Assembly: GCF_030719035.1 (NCBI RefSeq)
Contig: NZ_CP132203.1
Coordinates: 2,356,001 to 2,420,000 of the forward strand
DNA length: 64,000 bases
Direction: 5' to 3'
Origin: Hahella sp. HNIBRBA332
GTDB lineage: Bacteria > Pseudomonadota > Gammaproteobacteria > Pseudomonadales > Oleiphilaceae
Made by a program: the position numbers and the translations under genes
The notes under the pieces: generated by a model
Database searches by the model: none
The model's input: only the letters and a program-made list of their open reading frames with translations
What the model was told of the DNA's origin: nothing
Shown here: positions 43,689 to 52,581 of the stretch, piece after piece
Position numbering within the stretch: position 1 is the first letter of the stretch
How the letters are laid out: every line of letters starts with the position of its first letter

Positions 43689-44021
43689 AATATGTACGCT
43701 GATACTTACAACTGTAACCCTAACGAGCTATTCAACCACAGCCAATCCCAACTCCCCAACCGGTTTTTCACCCGACTTCAACACCCTGCAACGACACAAA
43801 ATCCAGAATGAGTCGATGACCGGGCGCTGTTTCTTTAGACGCAACTCAAGCTTCTAATGTTTCAAAAATCGACTCGTCATCCACCCACCAGTCTCACTTT
43901 CTGAGACCGCCAAGCTCTGATTCTGATCCTTCATATTGACGTCTTCAAAGGGTGTTGAGAACGAATTGTATACAATATACATTTCGTCGTTGCATAACGA
44001 AAATAATACGACGAGGTAGTC
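43689..44021 (+). promoter_or_regulatory. opp operon upstream region
   Basis: A 333-bp spacer between the array and oppA with no supported gene. A perfect 10-bp palindrome TTGTATACAA (43966-43975) and an inverted pair TTTCGT/ACGAAA just after it lie about 25-55 bp before the oppA start, where an operator or promoter is expected. GAGG is placed 6 nt upstream of the oppA ATG. Confidence 0.45.
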
Positions 44022-45638
44022 ATGAAGATAAGCAAACTACTGATGCTGGGCGCTATTTCTCTGATAAGCAGCGTGTTTACGGTAAGCGCAGTGGCGAAGC
44101 CCTACCCTCCAGGAACTCAACTCGCAGCCCGACAGGAAATCACATTGAACAACGGTGGCGAGGTCACGTCTGTCGATCCCGCCAAGTATGCGGCGGAGCC
44201 CGCTTTTAATTTGGGTCGCGATCTGTTCGAAGGGCTCGCCATTCAGGACAAGACCGGTAAAACCATTCCCGGGGTGGCGGAGAGCTGGTCGGTCAATGAC
44301 GACAACACCGTCTATACCTTCAAGTTGCGTCGCTCCCAATGGTCAAACGGCGATCCGGTGACCGCTCATGACTTTGTTTATAGCTGGCGTCGCCTGCTCG
44401 ATCCTAAAACCGCCTCGCCCTACGCTTGGTTCGCCGCCATGCCGAAAATCAGGAATTCCGCGAAGATCATGAAAGGTGAAGCGGACCCTGCCACCCTCGG
44501 CGTGCGCGCAGTGGATGATTACACCTTTGAAGTCACCCTGGAGCAATCCGTTCCTTTCTTCCTCAAGCTCATCAGCCATCCGGTATTGGTCCCTTTGCAT
44601 GAGGCCACCGTGGAAAAACACGGCGCCGCATGGACGCAGCCGGCGAACATCGTCACCAATGGCGCCTTTATTGTGTCCGAGTGGAAAGTGAATGAAAAAA
44701 TGGTGCTGAAGAAGAATCCTCATTACTGGGATGCGGATAATGTCGTGCTGGAAAAAATCACCTGGCTGCCCATCGGCGACGCCAATGTGGCCTTGAACCG
44801 CTATCTGGCCGGAGAGATCGATCAGGCGCTGTCCATTCCTTCCGCGCAGAAGAAGCAACTGCTCAAGAAATTCCCTGAAGAAGTGGCCAACACCAGCGCC
44901 TCCCTGGGCTCCGTCTATTACTACATGAACACCGTCGCCGGGCCCACCCAGGATGTGCGCGTGCGCACCGCGCTGTCCTACGCCGTTGATCGCGACATCA
45001 TGACCAAGGCGATTCTGAACAATGGCGGCGTGCCCATGTATACCCTGGTGCCGCCGCAAACCGACGGCTACAAACCTTACACGCCAGAGTACGCCACCTG
45101 GACGCAGAAGCAACGTAACGAAAAGGCCAAACAACTGCTGACGGAAGCGGGCTATAGCAAGGACAAGCCGCTGAAACTGACCTTCACCGTGCCCACCTTT
45201 TCCACCGACGTGAAGATCGCCACCGCCATGGCGGGCATGTGGAAGAGCGTGCTGGGCGTGCAGGTGGAGATCAAACAGCTGGAGCCGAAGGTGTTCTACG
45301 CCCTGAAAGAGACCGGCGATATTCACCGAGGCGGCTGGGTCGCCGACTACAACGAAGCCTCCTCCTGGCTGGACGTTTTCGTGTCCTCCGGCGAATTCAA
45401 CGACTCCAAGTACAGCAACCCGCGCTACGACCAACTCATGCAAGCCTCCAAAGTGCTGAGCGATCCCTCCAAGGAATACCGTGAGGCGGAGACCCTGTTG
45501 ATCAACGACATGGCGATCATCCCGGTGTATCGCTACGGCAATGATCAATACCTGATCAAACCCTACATCGGCGGCTATGAACGCACCAATCCGGAAGCCT
45601 CCTACTACCGCAAGAACGTGTATGTGAAAGCCCATTAA
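44022..45638 (+). CDS. oppA: Oligopeptide ABC transporter, periplasmic binding protein OppA
   Basis: 538 residues with a signal peptide (KISKLLMLGAISLISSVFTVSAVA, cleavage before KP). The mature sequence starts with the family-5 binding-protein pattern: L-N-N-G-G-E-V-T-S-V-D-P, FEGLAI, GVAESWSVNDDNTVYTFKLR, NGDPVTAHDFVYSWRRLLDP. It captures peptides in the periplasm and delivers them to OppBC. The length matches E. coli OppA. It is first in oppABCDF with a hairpin terminator after it, which normally lets the binding protein exceed the membrane parts. Confidence 0.95.
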   Translation: MKISKLLMLGAISLISSVFTVSAVAKPYPPGTQLAARQEITLNNGGEVTSVDPAKYAAEPAFNLGRDLFEGLAIQDKTGKTIPGVAESWSVNDDNTVYTFKLRRSQWSNGDPVTAHDFVYSWRRLLDPKTASPYAWFAAMPKIRNSAKIMKGEADPATLGVRAVDDYTFEVTLEQSVPFFLKLISHPVLVPLHEATVEKHGAAWTQPANIVTNGAFIVSEWKVNEKMVLKKNPHYWDADNVVLEKITWLPIGDANVALNRYLAGEIDQALSIPSAQKKQLLKKFPEEVANTSASLGSVYYYMNTVAGPTQDVRVRTALSYAVDRDIMTKAILNNGGVPMYTLVPPQTDGYKPYTPEYATWTQKQRNEKAKQLLTEAGYSKDKPLKLTFTVPTFSTDVKIATAMAGMWKSVLGVQVEIKQLEPKVFYALKETGDIHRGGWVADYNEASSWLDVFVSSGEFNDSKYSNPRYDQLMQASKVLSDPSKEYREAETLLINDMAIIPVYRYGNDQYLIKPYIGGYERTNPEASYYRKNVYVKAH

Positions 45639-45653
45639 GTGGGCGATCTCTTG

Positions 45654-45699
45654 GCCTGGATGTCGGAAGTACAGAGCCGGCGCGTCCAGGCCTTTTTTA
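45654..45699 (+). terminator. Terminator or attenuator between oppA and oppB
   Basis: GGCCTGGA (45654-45661) and TCCAGGCC (45686-45693) form an 8-bp GC-rich stem followed by six T residues (45694-45699), 16 nt after the oppA stop. As the other opp genes continue beyond it, partial read-through is expected, giving excess OppA. Confidence 0.75.
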
Positions 45700-45721
45700 A
45701 CGGATTCCTGAGAGCGTCATT

Positions 45722-46642
45722 ATGTTGCTATACATTTTGCGTCGCCTGTTGATCGCCATTCCGACGCTGCTGTTCATCGCCCTGGTGTCGTTCTGGCTGA
45801 TGCACATCGCTCCCGGCGGCCCATTCGATATGGAGCGTCCCATGCCGGAAATCGTGCGCGCCAATATCGAAGCCAAATACCATCTGAACGAGCCGTTTTT
45901 CACCCAGTTTTTCATCTATATTCGCGACTTCGTACAAGGCGATCTCGGACCGAGTTTCGTGTACCAGGATTTCACCGTGACGCAGCTGGTGGGGCAATCC
46001 TGGCCCGTGTCGGCGACCCTGGGCGTGTTGTCCTTCTGCATCTCCGTGCCGGTGGGCATGCTGCTGGGAACCCTGGCGGCGTTCAATCGCAACAGCAAGC
46101 TCGACTACTTTCTGATGTCATTGTCCATGACCGGGGTGGTGATTCCCGCCTTTGTGCTGGCGCCGGTGCTGGTCGCGATCTTCGCCATACGTCTGGATTG
46201 GTTGCCCGCCGGCGGCTGGGAGGGCGGCAAAGCGGCCTTTCTGATTCTGCCCGTCCTGAGTCTCGCCATCGGCTCCGTGGCCAGCATCGCCCGGGTCATG
46301 CGCGGCGCCATGATCGAGACGTTGAACCAGCCTTATATCCGCACCGCCATCGCCAAAGGTCTCTCCACGCCCTATCTGCTGTTTCATCATGCCCTGCGGC
46401 CGTCGTTGATCCCTGTGGTGGCGATGTTAGGCCCGGCGTTTGTCGCGGTGGTCACCGGATCAGTGATTATCGATATTTTCTTCGGCACCGGCGGCATGGG
46501 GCAGCACTTCGTCTCCGGCGCGCTGAACCGGGACTATGGCCTGGTGATGGGCATCACCCTGATCGTGGCTTCGCTGACCATCTTTTTCAATCTGGTGGTG
46601 GACCTGCTGTACACCGTCATCGACCCGCGCATTCGCATTTAG
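45722..46642 (+). CDS. oppB: Oligopeptide ABC transporter permease OppB
   Basis: 306 residues, six transmembrane segments, beginning MLLYILRRLLIAIPTLLFIALVSF. The region SIARVMRGAMIETLNQPYIRTAIAKGL (~200-226) contains the EAA loop that docks with the ATPases. WFLMH..PGGPF after helix 1 is typical of OppB/DppB. It forms the membrane channel with OppC, whose GTG start follows 9 nt after this stop, so the two are translated together. Confidence 0.95.
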   Translation: MLLYILRRLLIAIPTLLFIALVSFWLMHIAPGGPFDMERPMPEIVRANIEAKYHLNEPFFTQFFIYIRDFVQGDLGPSFVYQDFTVTQLVGQSWPVSATLGVLSFCISVPVGMLLGTLAAFNRNSKLDYFLMSLSMTGVVIPAFVLAPVLVAIFAIRLDWLPAGGWEGGKAAFLILPVLSLAIGSVASIARVMRGAMIETLNQPYIRTAIAKGLSTPYLLFHHALRPSLIPVVAMLGPAFVAVVTGSVIIDIFFGTGGMGQHFVSGALNRDYGLVMGITLIVASLTIFFNLVVDLLYTVIDPRIRI

Positions 46643-46651
46643 GAGGCCGTC

Positions 46652-47584
46652 GTGCTGACAACCAGAAAACTCGACCCGCAGTGGCTTACCGCTCAAGTGA
46701 CGGATCATGTCGAAGCCGTGGCGGGACGCAGCCTGTGGCAGGACGCCTGGATGCGCTTCCGCAAAAACCGCGCCGCCATGGCCTCGGTTTACGTCTTGCT
46801 GTTTATTGTGGTCTGCATTGTGGTTGGGCCGCATGTCGCCCCTTTCAGCCACGATGAAATCGACTGGAGCGTCGTGGCGGATCCCTACGAACTGGGCAAG
46901 CCCTCCCTGGAAACCGGGCATTATTTCGGTACTGACGACCTGGGCCAGGACCTGTTCGCCCGCACCATGCAAGGCGGTCGCCTGTCCATCATGGTGGGTT
47001 TTATGGGCGCCCTGGTGGCGGTGCTGATCGGCACGGTCTGGGGCGCCATTTCCGGCTATGTGGGCGGGCTGGTGGACAGCGTCATGATGCGGGTCATCGA
47101 AGTGCTGGACTCCGTGCCCTTCATGTTCATGGTGATCCTGTTCGTCACCCTGTTCGGCAACAATATCTATCTCATATTTATCGTCATCGGCATGGTGTCC
47201 TGGCTCAACATCGCCCGCGTGGTGCGCGGCGTCACGTTTAGCATCAAGCGGCGCGAGTTTATTGAAGCGGCGCACTCCATCGGCGTGTCCAAGCTGACCA
47301 TCGTGCGTCGTCATGTATTGCCCAACGTACTGGGCATTGTGATGGTGTATTCCTCGCTGATGGTGCCGGGCTTCATCATGTTCGAATCCTTCCTCAGTTT
47401 TCTGGGCCTGGGCGTGCAGCCGCCGGACACCAGTTGGGGAATTCTCATCGCCGAAGGGGCGAAAACCATTGATGTGGCGCTCTGGCTGCTGATGTTTCCG
47501 TCTCTGTTTTTGGTCGCCACTCTGTTCTGTTTCAACTTCATCGGCGACGGCCTGCGCGACGCCCTTGATCCGAAGGACCGTTAA
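46652..47584 (+). CDS. oppC: Oligopeptide ABC transporter permease OppC
   Basis: 310 residues from a GTG with GGAGG 5 nt upstream, a strong site that settles the non-ATG start. The N-terminal soluble part and RSLWQDAWMRFRKNRAAMASVYVLL are typical of OppC/DppC. LGTDDLGQDLFART-type sequence (here FGTDDLGQDLFARTM) and the EAA loop REFIEAAHSIGVSKLTIVRRHVLPN identify it. It has about six transmembrane helices and pairs with OppB. Confidence 0.95.
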   Translation: MLTTRKLDPQWLTAQVTDHVEAVAGRSLWQDAWMRFRKNRAAMASVYVLLFIVVCIVVGPHVAPFSHDEIDWSVVADPYELGKPSLETGHYFGTDDLGQDLFARTMQGGRLSIMVGFMGALVAVLIGTVWGAISGYVGGLVDSVMMRVIEVLDSVPFMFMVILFVTLFGNNIYLIFIVIGMVSWLNIARVVRGVTFSIKRREFIEAAHSIGVSKLTIVRRHVLPNVLGIVMVYSSLMVPGFIMFESFLSFLGLGVQPPDTSWGILIAEGAKTIDVALWLLMFPSLFLVATLFCFNFIGDGLRDALDPKDR

Positions 47585-47654
47585 CTCTCATGCGCCCCGG
47601 ACCTCTCATGCATCTAATAAAAAAGCAATCATCCAGTAAGCGCCAGGAGCTCTC

Positions 47655-48644
47655 ATGACCATATTGTCCATCGAAAACATGAATGTTCGCTTCGAAACGC
47701 CGGACGGACTGGTGCAGGCGGTCAGCGATCTTTCCTTCACCGTGCGCGCCGGCGAAACCCTCGGCATTGTCGGCGAGTCCGGCTCCGGCAAAAGCCAGTC
47801 GGTGTTCGCCTTGATGGGACTCACCGCCGATAACGGCCGGGTGTCTGGCGTCGCTAATTTTCACGGCGAAAACCTGCTGGCCATGAGCAAGCGGCAACTG
47901 AACCGCATTCGCGCAGAGAAAATCGGCATGATCTTTCAGGATCCGATGACCTCTCTGCATCCCTTCCTGAAGATCGACAAGCAACTCACCGAAGTGCTGA
48001 TGATTCATAAAGGCATGAGCAAAGCGGCGGCGCGGGCGGAATCCATCCGCATGCTGGACGCGGTGCGCATTCCCTCGCCGCAGGCGCGCATGGGGCAGTA
48101 TCCTCACGAGCTGTCCGGCGGCATGCGCCAGCGCATCATGATCGCCATGGCGCTGCTGTGTCGCCCGGAGTTATTGATCGCCGACGAACCCACCACCGCT
48201 CTGGACGTCACGGTGCAGGCGCAGATTCTGTCGTTGTTGTGGGAGCTGCAGGGGGAATTCAATACCGCCATTCTGCTGATCACCCACGATATGGGCGTGG
48301 TTGCGGAAATGTGCGACCGGGTGCTGGTGATGTACGGCGGGCGCAAGATGGAAGAAGCGGATACGGAAACCCTGTTCGAGCGTCCGGCCCACCCTTACAC
48401 CCAGGGCCTGCTGAAGGCGATCCCGTCGATTTCTGAAGATATGCCGCGCTTGCCGACCATCCCCGGCAATCCGCCCAACGCGTTGATCAACAATAAAGGC
48501 TGCCCGTTCCGGGAGCGCTGCAGCCTGCAGCAGCCCTCCTGCGAAGCCGCCATTCCGCCGCTGACGCGACTCGGCGCCACGCAACTGGCCGCCTGCCACG
48601 GCCTGGCGCAGAACAAAACCACGCCGCTGGCGCGCACCGCCTGA
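47655..48644 (+). CDS. oppD: Oligopeptide ABC transporter ATPase OppD
   Basis: 329 residues. Walker A GESGSGKS (~38-45), ABC signature LSGGMRQR (~155-162), Walker B LLIADEPT (~175-182) and the switch histidine in LITHDMG (~210-216) are all intact. The C-terminal oligopeptide-transporter extension has the CPFRERC...C cysteine cluster seen in OppD/DppD. It couples ATP hydrolysis to peptide uptake together with OppF. CAGGAG lies 6 nt before the ATG. Confidence 0.95.
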   Translation: MTILSIENMNVRFETPDGLVQAVSDLSFTVRAGETLGIVGESGSGKSQSVFALMGLTADNGRVSGVANFHGENLLAMSKRQLNRIRAEKIGMIFQDPMTSLHPFLKIDKQLTEVLMIHKGMSKAAARAESIRMLDAVRIPSPQARMGQYPHELSGGMRQRIMIAMALLCRPELLIADEPTTALDVTVQAQILSLLWELQGEFNTAILLITHDMGVVAEMCDRVLVMYGGRKMEEADTETLFERPAHPYTQGLLKAIPSISEDMPRLPTIPGNPPNALINNKGCPFRERCSLQQPSCEAAIPPLTRLGATQLAACHGLAQNKTTPLARTA

Positions 48645-48668
48645 CGCCATCGACACAGGATCTACAGG

Positions 48669-49664
48669 ATGAATGCTAAAGAAGTCTTACTCTCCGCCCG
48701 CAACCTGGAAGTGCACTTCCCTATCGGCAAGCACATTCTGCCCAGCCGACGCCCGCGCCTGAAGGCGGTCAACGGCATTGACGTGGATGTGTATCGCGGT
48801 GAAACCCTGGGCATTGTGGGCGAATCCGGCTGCGGCAAGTCCACTTTGGCGCGCGCCCTGTTGCGGCTGATCGAGCCCACCCGGGGCGAATTGCGCTGGA
48901 AAGGCGAAGACCTGCGCGGGTTCGACAAAACCACCCTGGTGCGTCGTCGCCGGGAGTTCCAGATGGTGTTTCAGGACCCCACCGCCAGCCTCAATCCCCG
49001 GTTGACGGTCTCGGAATGCATCGCCGAGCCTCTGTTGACTCATGAGCCGGGTCTCAAGCGCAAAGACATCGAGCGCCGGGTGATCGCCATGATGGACAAG
49101 GTCGGCCTGTCGGCGAGTCAGCGCAATCGCTATCCCCATGAATTTTCCGGCGGCCAGTGTCAGCGCGTCGGCATCGCCCGCGCCCTGATTCTCAACCCGG
49201 ATCTGGTGGTGTGCGACGAACCGGTCAGCGCCCTGGACGTCTCCATTCAGGCGCAGGTGATCAATCTGCTGGATGACCTCAAACAGGAGATGGGGCTGAC
49301 GCTGGTGATGATCGCACACGACCTGAGCGTGGTGCGTCATATCAGCGATAGAGTCATGGTGATGTACCTGGGCAAGCCCATGGAAGTGGGCCTGTATGAC
49401 CGGGTTTTCGATCAGGCGCAGCACCCTTACACCAAAGCGCTGTTGTCCGCGGTCCCTATCGCCAATCCCAAACTGGCGCGGCAACGGGAGGTGCAGCTTT
49501 TGCCCGGCGATCTGCCCTCGCCGCTCAACCCGCCCAGCGGCTGCGTCTTTCGCACCCGATGCCCGGAGGCCACGGATCTCTGTGGGAGCCAGCCTCCCAC
49601 TCAGAGCGGCTCCGACGAGCATCGTATTTTTTGCTCCAACACCTTGTTATTGGCGGGTCAATGA
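48669..49664 (+). CDS. oppF: Oligopeptide ABC transporter ATPase OppF
   Basis: 331 residues. Walker A GESGCGKS (~52-59), signature FSGGQCQR (~159-166), Walker B LVVCDEPV (~178-185), switch His in IAHDLS, and the C-terminal CVFRTRCPEA...C motif. The GESGCGKST form and the LxVHFPIG beginning are typical of OppF rather than OppD. The gene starts 24 nt after oppD. With OppD it forms the heterodimeric motor of the importer. Confidence 0.95.
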   Translation: MNAKEVLLSARNLEVHFPIGKHILPSRRPRLKAVNGIDVDVYRGETLGIVGESGCGKSTLARALLRLIEPTRGELRWKGEDLRGFDKTTLVRRRREFQMVFQDPTASLNPRLTVSECIAEPLLTHEPGLKRKDIERRVIAMMDKVGLSASQRNRYPHEFSGGQCQRVGIARALILNPDLVVCDEPVSALDVSIQAQVINLLDDLKQEMGLTLVMIAHDLSVVRHISDRVMVMYLGKPMEVGLYDRVFDQAQHPYTKALLSAVPIANPKLARQREVQLLPGDLPSPLNPPSGCVFRTRCPEATDLCGSQPPTQSGSDEHRIFCSNTLLLAGQ

Positions 49665-49689
49665 GAATGCCCGTCCACACACCAGCGCC

Positions 49690-49745
49690 GGGATGCGCTT
49701 ATCGTGGGAGACAGGACCAGGCATCCGCAAGGTCTGTCGTTTTCA
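49690..49745. repeat. Dispersed stem-loop repeat, copy A
   Basis: GGATGC (49691-49696) and GCATCC are inverted arms, and GACAGGACC is followed by GGTCTGTC. The order GGATGCGC ... GGAGACAGG.CC ... GCA.G.TCTGTCGTT..CAG is shared with 58365-58431 downstream of another gene, so this looks like a dispersed intergenic repeat, here between oppF and the peptidase gene. Confidence 0.5.
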
Positions 49746-49790
49746 GTTTGTCTGTCGATTTAATCGTCTGTCATTAGGAAGTTTTAAACT

Positions 49791-51578
49791 ATGAACACGC
49801 CCCCAGTCACGCAACGACTCGAACACCTTCGCAAAGCGATGGACAATCAGGCGTTCGCCGCTTACATCGTCACCAACAACGACCCGCATTCCAGTGAGTA
49901 TTCCGCTGATCATTGGCTGGCGCGGGCATGGATTTCCGGTTTCAACGGTTCGGCGGGCAATGTGGTCGTCACCGGCGATGGCGGCGGCCTGTGGACGGAC
50001 GGTCGTTACTTTATTCAGGCGGAGGAGCAACTGGCGGGGTCCGGCCTCAAACTGTTCAAGGCCAGGCTGCCGGAGACGCCGACCATTCCTCAATGGCTGG
50101 CCGCCACCCTGCCAGAAAACGCCCGCGTCGGTGTGGACGGCCGCTCGATCAGTCGCGCATTTTATCAGGAGCTGTTGGACGCCTTCGCGCCCAAGTCGAT
50201 TCAGCTGATTCTGGACCAGGATCTGATCACGCCGCTCTGGTATGACCGTCCTGCTCGTCCCAAAGCGCCGGTGTTCAACCATGAGTTACGTTACGCCGGC
50301 GTGGACGCGCAGGAGAAAATGCAGCGCATCCGCGACTGGATGACGGAGCAGCAGGTGGACGGTCTGCTGGTCTCCACGCTGGATGATGTGATGTGGGCGC
50401 TGAATATTCGCGGCGGCGATACGCCCTATTGCCCGATTTCCGAGTCCTATCTGCTGGTCACCGCGCAGCAAAGTCAGGTCTTCATGGATCGCGACAAGTT
50501 GCCGGAAGCGGTGGAGTGCACTCTGGCGGAATATGGCGTGACGGCCCATGGCTATGAGCTTGTCGTCGAGGCCGTGAATCAGCTGCCGGAAGGCTGCAGG
50601 CTGGCTATCAATCCCGCCAGCGCCAACAGCTTGTTGGTCAACCAGATCAAGCCGGAGATCACGCTGGTGGAAACGCCCTGCCCGGTCACCGACATGAAGG
50701 CGCAGAAGAACCCCACGGAAATGGAGAACTTCGAACAGGCGCTGCGTCTGGACGGCGTGGCCATGGTGAATTTCATGTACTGGCTGCAAACCCAGGTTCC
50801 CGGCGGCAAGGTGACGGAGTTGTCCGCAGAGGCGCAGCTACGCGCTTATCGCCGCGCCACGTCCAGCTATATCAGCGACAGTTTCCGCACCATCGCCGGG
50901 TTTGGCCCTCACGCCGCGAAGATGCATTATTCCGCCAGCACTGACAGCAACGCCACTGTGGATGAAAGCAACTTCTTCCTGGTGGATTCCGGCGGCCAGT
51001 ACCCAGGCGGCACCACCGACATAACCCGCACCTTTCATTTTGGAACGCCCACCGCGCAGCAGCGCAAGGACTACACCCTGGTGCTCAAGGCGGTGATACG
51101 GCTGACGCAGACCGTGTTTCTGAAAGGGGCCACCGGCGCCAATCTGGATATCATGGCTCGGGGCATGTTGTGGCGTCATCGCATCGATTACAAATGCGGC
51201 ACCGGCCATGGCGTCGGTCTGTGTCTGAACGTGCATGAAGGCCCGCAGAATTTCTCGCAGAACCCTAAAGAAGTCGCTCTCAAGCCCGGCATGGTCATCA
51301 CCAATGAACCCGGCGTCTACCGCGAAGGCGAGTACGGCGTGCGCATCGAGAACATCATGAAAGTGGTGGAGCTGGAAGAAAACGAGTTTGGCGTCTTCTA
51401 TGGCTTCGAAACCATCACCCTGGCGCCCATCGCCATCAACGCTCTGGACCTGTCCATGCTCAGCACTGAAGAAACTGATTGGCTCAACGCTTATCACTGG
51501 CGCGTTTACGAAGCGCTCAGCCCTTATCTGGAAGCCTCACAGACCGCGTGGTTGAGAAACGCCACCAAACCGGTTTAA
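49791..51578 (+). CDS. pepP: Xaa-Pro aminopeptidase (M24B), three-domain form
   Basis: 595 residues, the long form with two creatinase-like N-terminal domains and a C-terminal pita-bread catalytic domain, as in eukaryotic XPNPEP1-like enzymes rather than the ~440-residue E. coli PepP. Metal ligands are visible: the two Asp in LVDSGGQYPGGTTDITRTF (~397-415), His in GTGHGVGLCLNVHEGPQ (~466-482), and the two Glu in ITNEPGVYREGEYGVRIENI. It removes N-terminal residues before proline in the cytoplasm. Following oppABCDF at 126 nt, it probably helps break down imported proline-containing peptides. The symbol is assigned by family. Confidence 0.9.
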   Translation: MNTPPVTQRLEHLRKAMDNQAFAAYIVTNNDPHSSEYSADHWLARAWISGFNGSAGNVVVTGDGGGLWTDGRYFIQAEEQLAGSGLKLFKARLPETPTIPQWLAATLPENARVGVDGRSISRAFYQELLDAFAPKSIQLILDQDLITPLWYDRPARPKAPVFNHELRYAGVDAQEKMQRIRDWMTEQQVDGLLVSTLDDVMWALNIRGGDTPYCPISESYLLVTAQQSQVFMDRDKLPEAVECTLAEYGVTAHGYELVVEAVNQLPEGCRLAINPASANSLLVNQIKPEITLVETPCPVTDMKAQKNPTEMENFEQALRLDGVAMVNFMYWLQTQVPGGKVTELSAEAQLRAYRRATSSYISDSFRTIAGFGPHAAKMHYSASTDSNATVDESNFFLVDSGGQYPGGTTDITRTFHFGTPTAQQRKDYTLVLKAVIRLTQTVFLKGATGANLDIMARGMLWRHRIDYKCGTGHGVGLCLNVHEGPQNFSQNPKEVALKPGMVITNEPGVYREGEYGVRIENIMKVVELEENEFGVFYGFETITLAPIAINALDLSMLSTEETDWLNAYHWRVYEALSPYLEASQTAWLRNATKPV

Positions 51579-51607
51579 CGGCCTCACTCCACAGATACCA
51601 AGACCCG

Positions 51608-51642
51608 GCGGACAAGTCGCTTTTCCGGCTATTTGTCCGCCA
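51608..51642. repeat. Hairpin after pepP, related to the 58429-58459 hairpin
   Basis: GGCGGACAA (51608-51616) and TTGTCCGCC (51634-51642) are perfect 9-bp arms. The right arm context GGCTATTTGTC resembles AGCTATTTGTC of the hairpin at 58448, suggesting a repeated 3'-end element. GACGCAT/ATGCGTC forms another small stem further on, near 51698-51713. Confidence 0.5.
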
Positions 51643-51797
51643 TCGGCTGGGCCTGTTTCATGTTCGGGCCCAGTCACCCGCGGCTTGACGCCGCCCAGAC
51701 GCATTCATGCGTCCGGTTACCAGCATGGCGCCTTCTCGTCATGTTGGTAAACAAGTAGTACAGGTAGTAGAAGTACAAGAAGGTCCATCCATGTATT

Positions 51798-51822
51798 GCC
51801 CGGCGTTCGCCGGGCTTTTTTT
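51798..51822 (+). terminator. Intrinsic terminator of the opp-pepP region
   Basis: GCCCGGCG, a two-base loop region, and CGCCGGGC (51798-51815) are followed by seven T residues (51816-51822). It is a strong rho-independent terminator for rightward transcription, about 220 nt after the pepP stop. The 330-bp spacer 51579-51906 holds otherwise only the hairpins noted. Confidence 0.85.
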
Positions 51823-51906
51823 GCGCATTTGCCCCCATTCCTGACCGTCCCTCACCGTCTCTGTTCACCCCGAAAGCGCAAACTGTCAGCGAACAATATC
51901 GGGCGC

Positions 51907-52458
51907 TTACTGCCCGCGCACAAATTCGGTCCGCCAGTTTTGGATATGGGTGAGATAACGCTCACAGGCGATATCCAGTTCCGCATCCATCAGGTAGTCG
52001 GCCTGATACACCACAAACGGATCGCCCCAGGGCAGACGGCAGCGATTGGCGGTCGCCTGCAGCGGCGTCAGCAGGGTTTCCATGGTGAAACGATTCCGCC
52101 CGCGAGGCTGATAAGCCGCCTCTGTATTGCCGGCGGTGGCGGCGACCATGATAGGCGCGCCTTCGAAGCGGCGCCCAGTGTTTTCGTAATCCAGGTAATA
52201 CATGTGGGTCAGCACGAGATCCTGCCAGCGCTGCAACAAGGGCGGCGTGGAGTACCACTGAATAGGAAATTGCAGAATCAGGCGCTCGCTTTGCAGCAGT
52301 CGTTCAATCTCCGTGGCGACGTCTATACGCTCATCCGGATACAGCCGATTCATATCCACTACATCCAGGTTATCGAGGGTTTGCGCCGCCGCCATCAGTG
52401 CAGCGTTGATGCGTGAAGGTCGATAACGGGAGTGGAACATCAGCAGAGTGGTTTTCAT
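51907..52458 (-). CDS. NAD(P)H oxidoreductase, flavodoxin-2 fold (KefF/MdaB type)
   Basis: 183 residues. The N-terminal beta-alpha unit TLLMFHSRYRPSRINAAL, the central FPIQWYSTPPLLQRWQDLVLTHMY (~64-87) and the ATAGNTEAAYQPRGRNRFTMETLLTPLQATANRCRLPW region match the KefF/NQO-like group, soluble FMN or FAD enzymes that reduce quinones two electrons at a time. The gene is divergent from a LysR-family gene, the classic arrangement in which the regulator controls the oxidoreductase in response to an electrophile or quinone. Confidence 0.85.
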   Translation of the reverse strand: MKTTLLMFHSRYRPSRINAALMAAAQTLDNLDVVDMNRLYPDERIDVATEIERLLQSERLILQFPIQWYSTPPLLQRWQDLVLTHMYYLDYENTGRRFEGAPIMVAATAGNTEAAYQPRGRNRFTMETLLTPLQATANRCRLPWGDPFVVYQADYLMDAELDIACERYLTHIQNWRTEFVRGQ

Positions 52459-52581
52459 GTTGGGCGGTCCTTTTCAGTTCGGTTTTCAGTGCGTTGTAGC
52501 GCGTTGTTTCAATAGGACCTAGCTTGCGTTACCGGCTTATATTAATCTAATCGATAGTTTATATATTTGATTATTCGTTTT

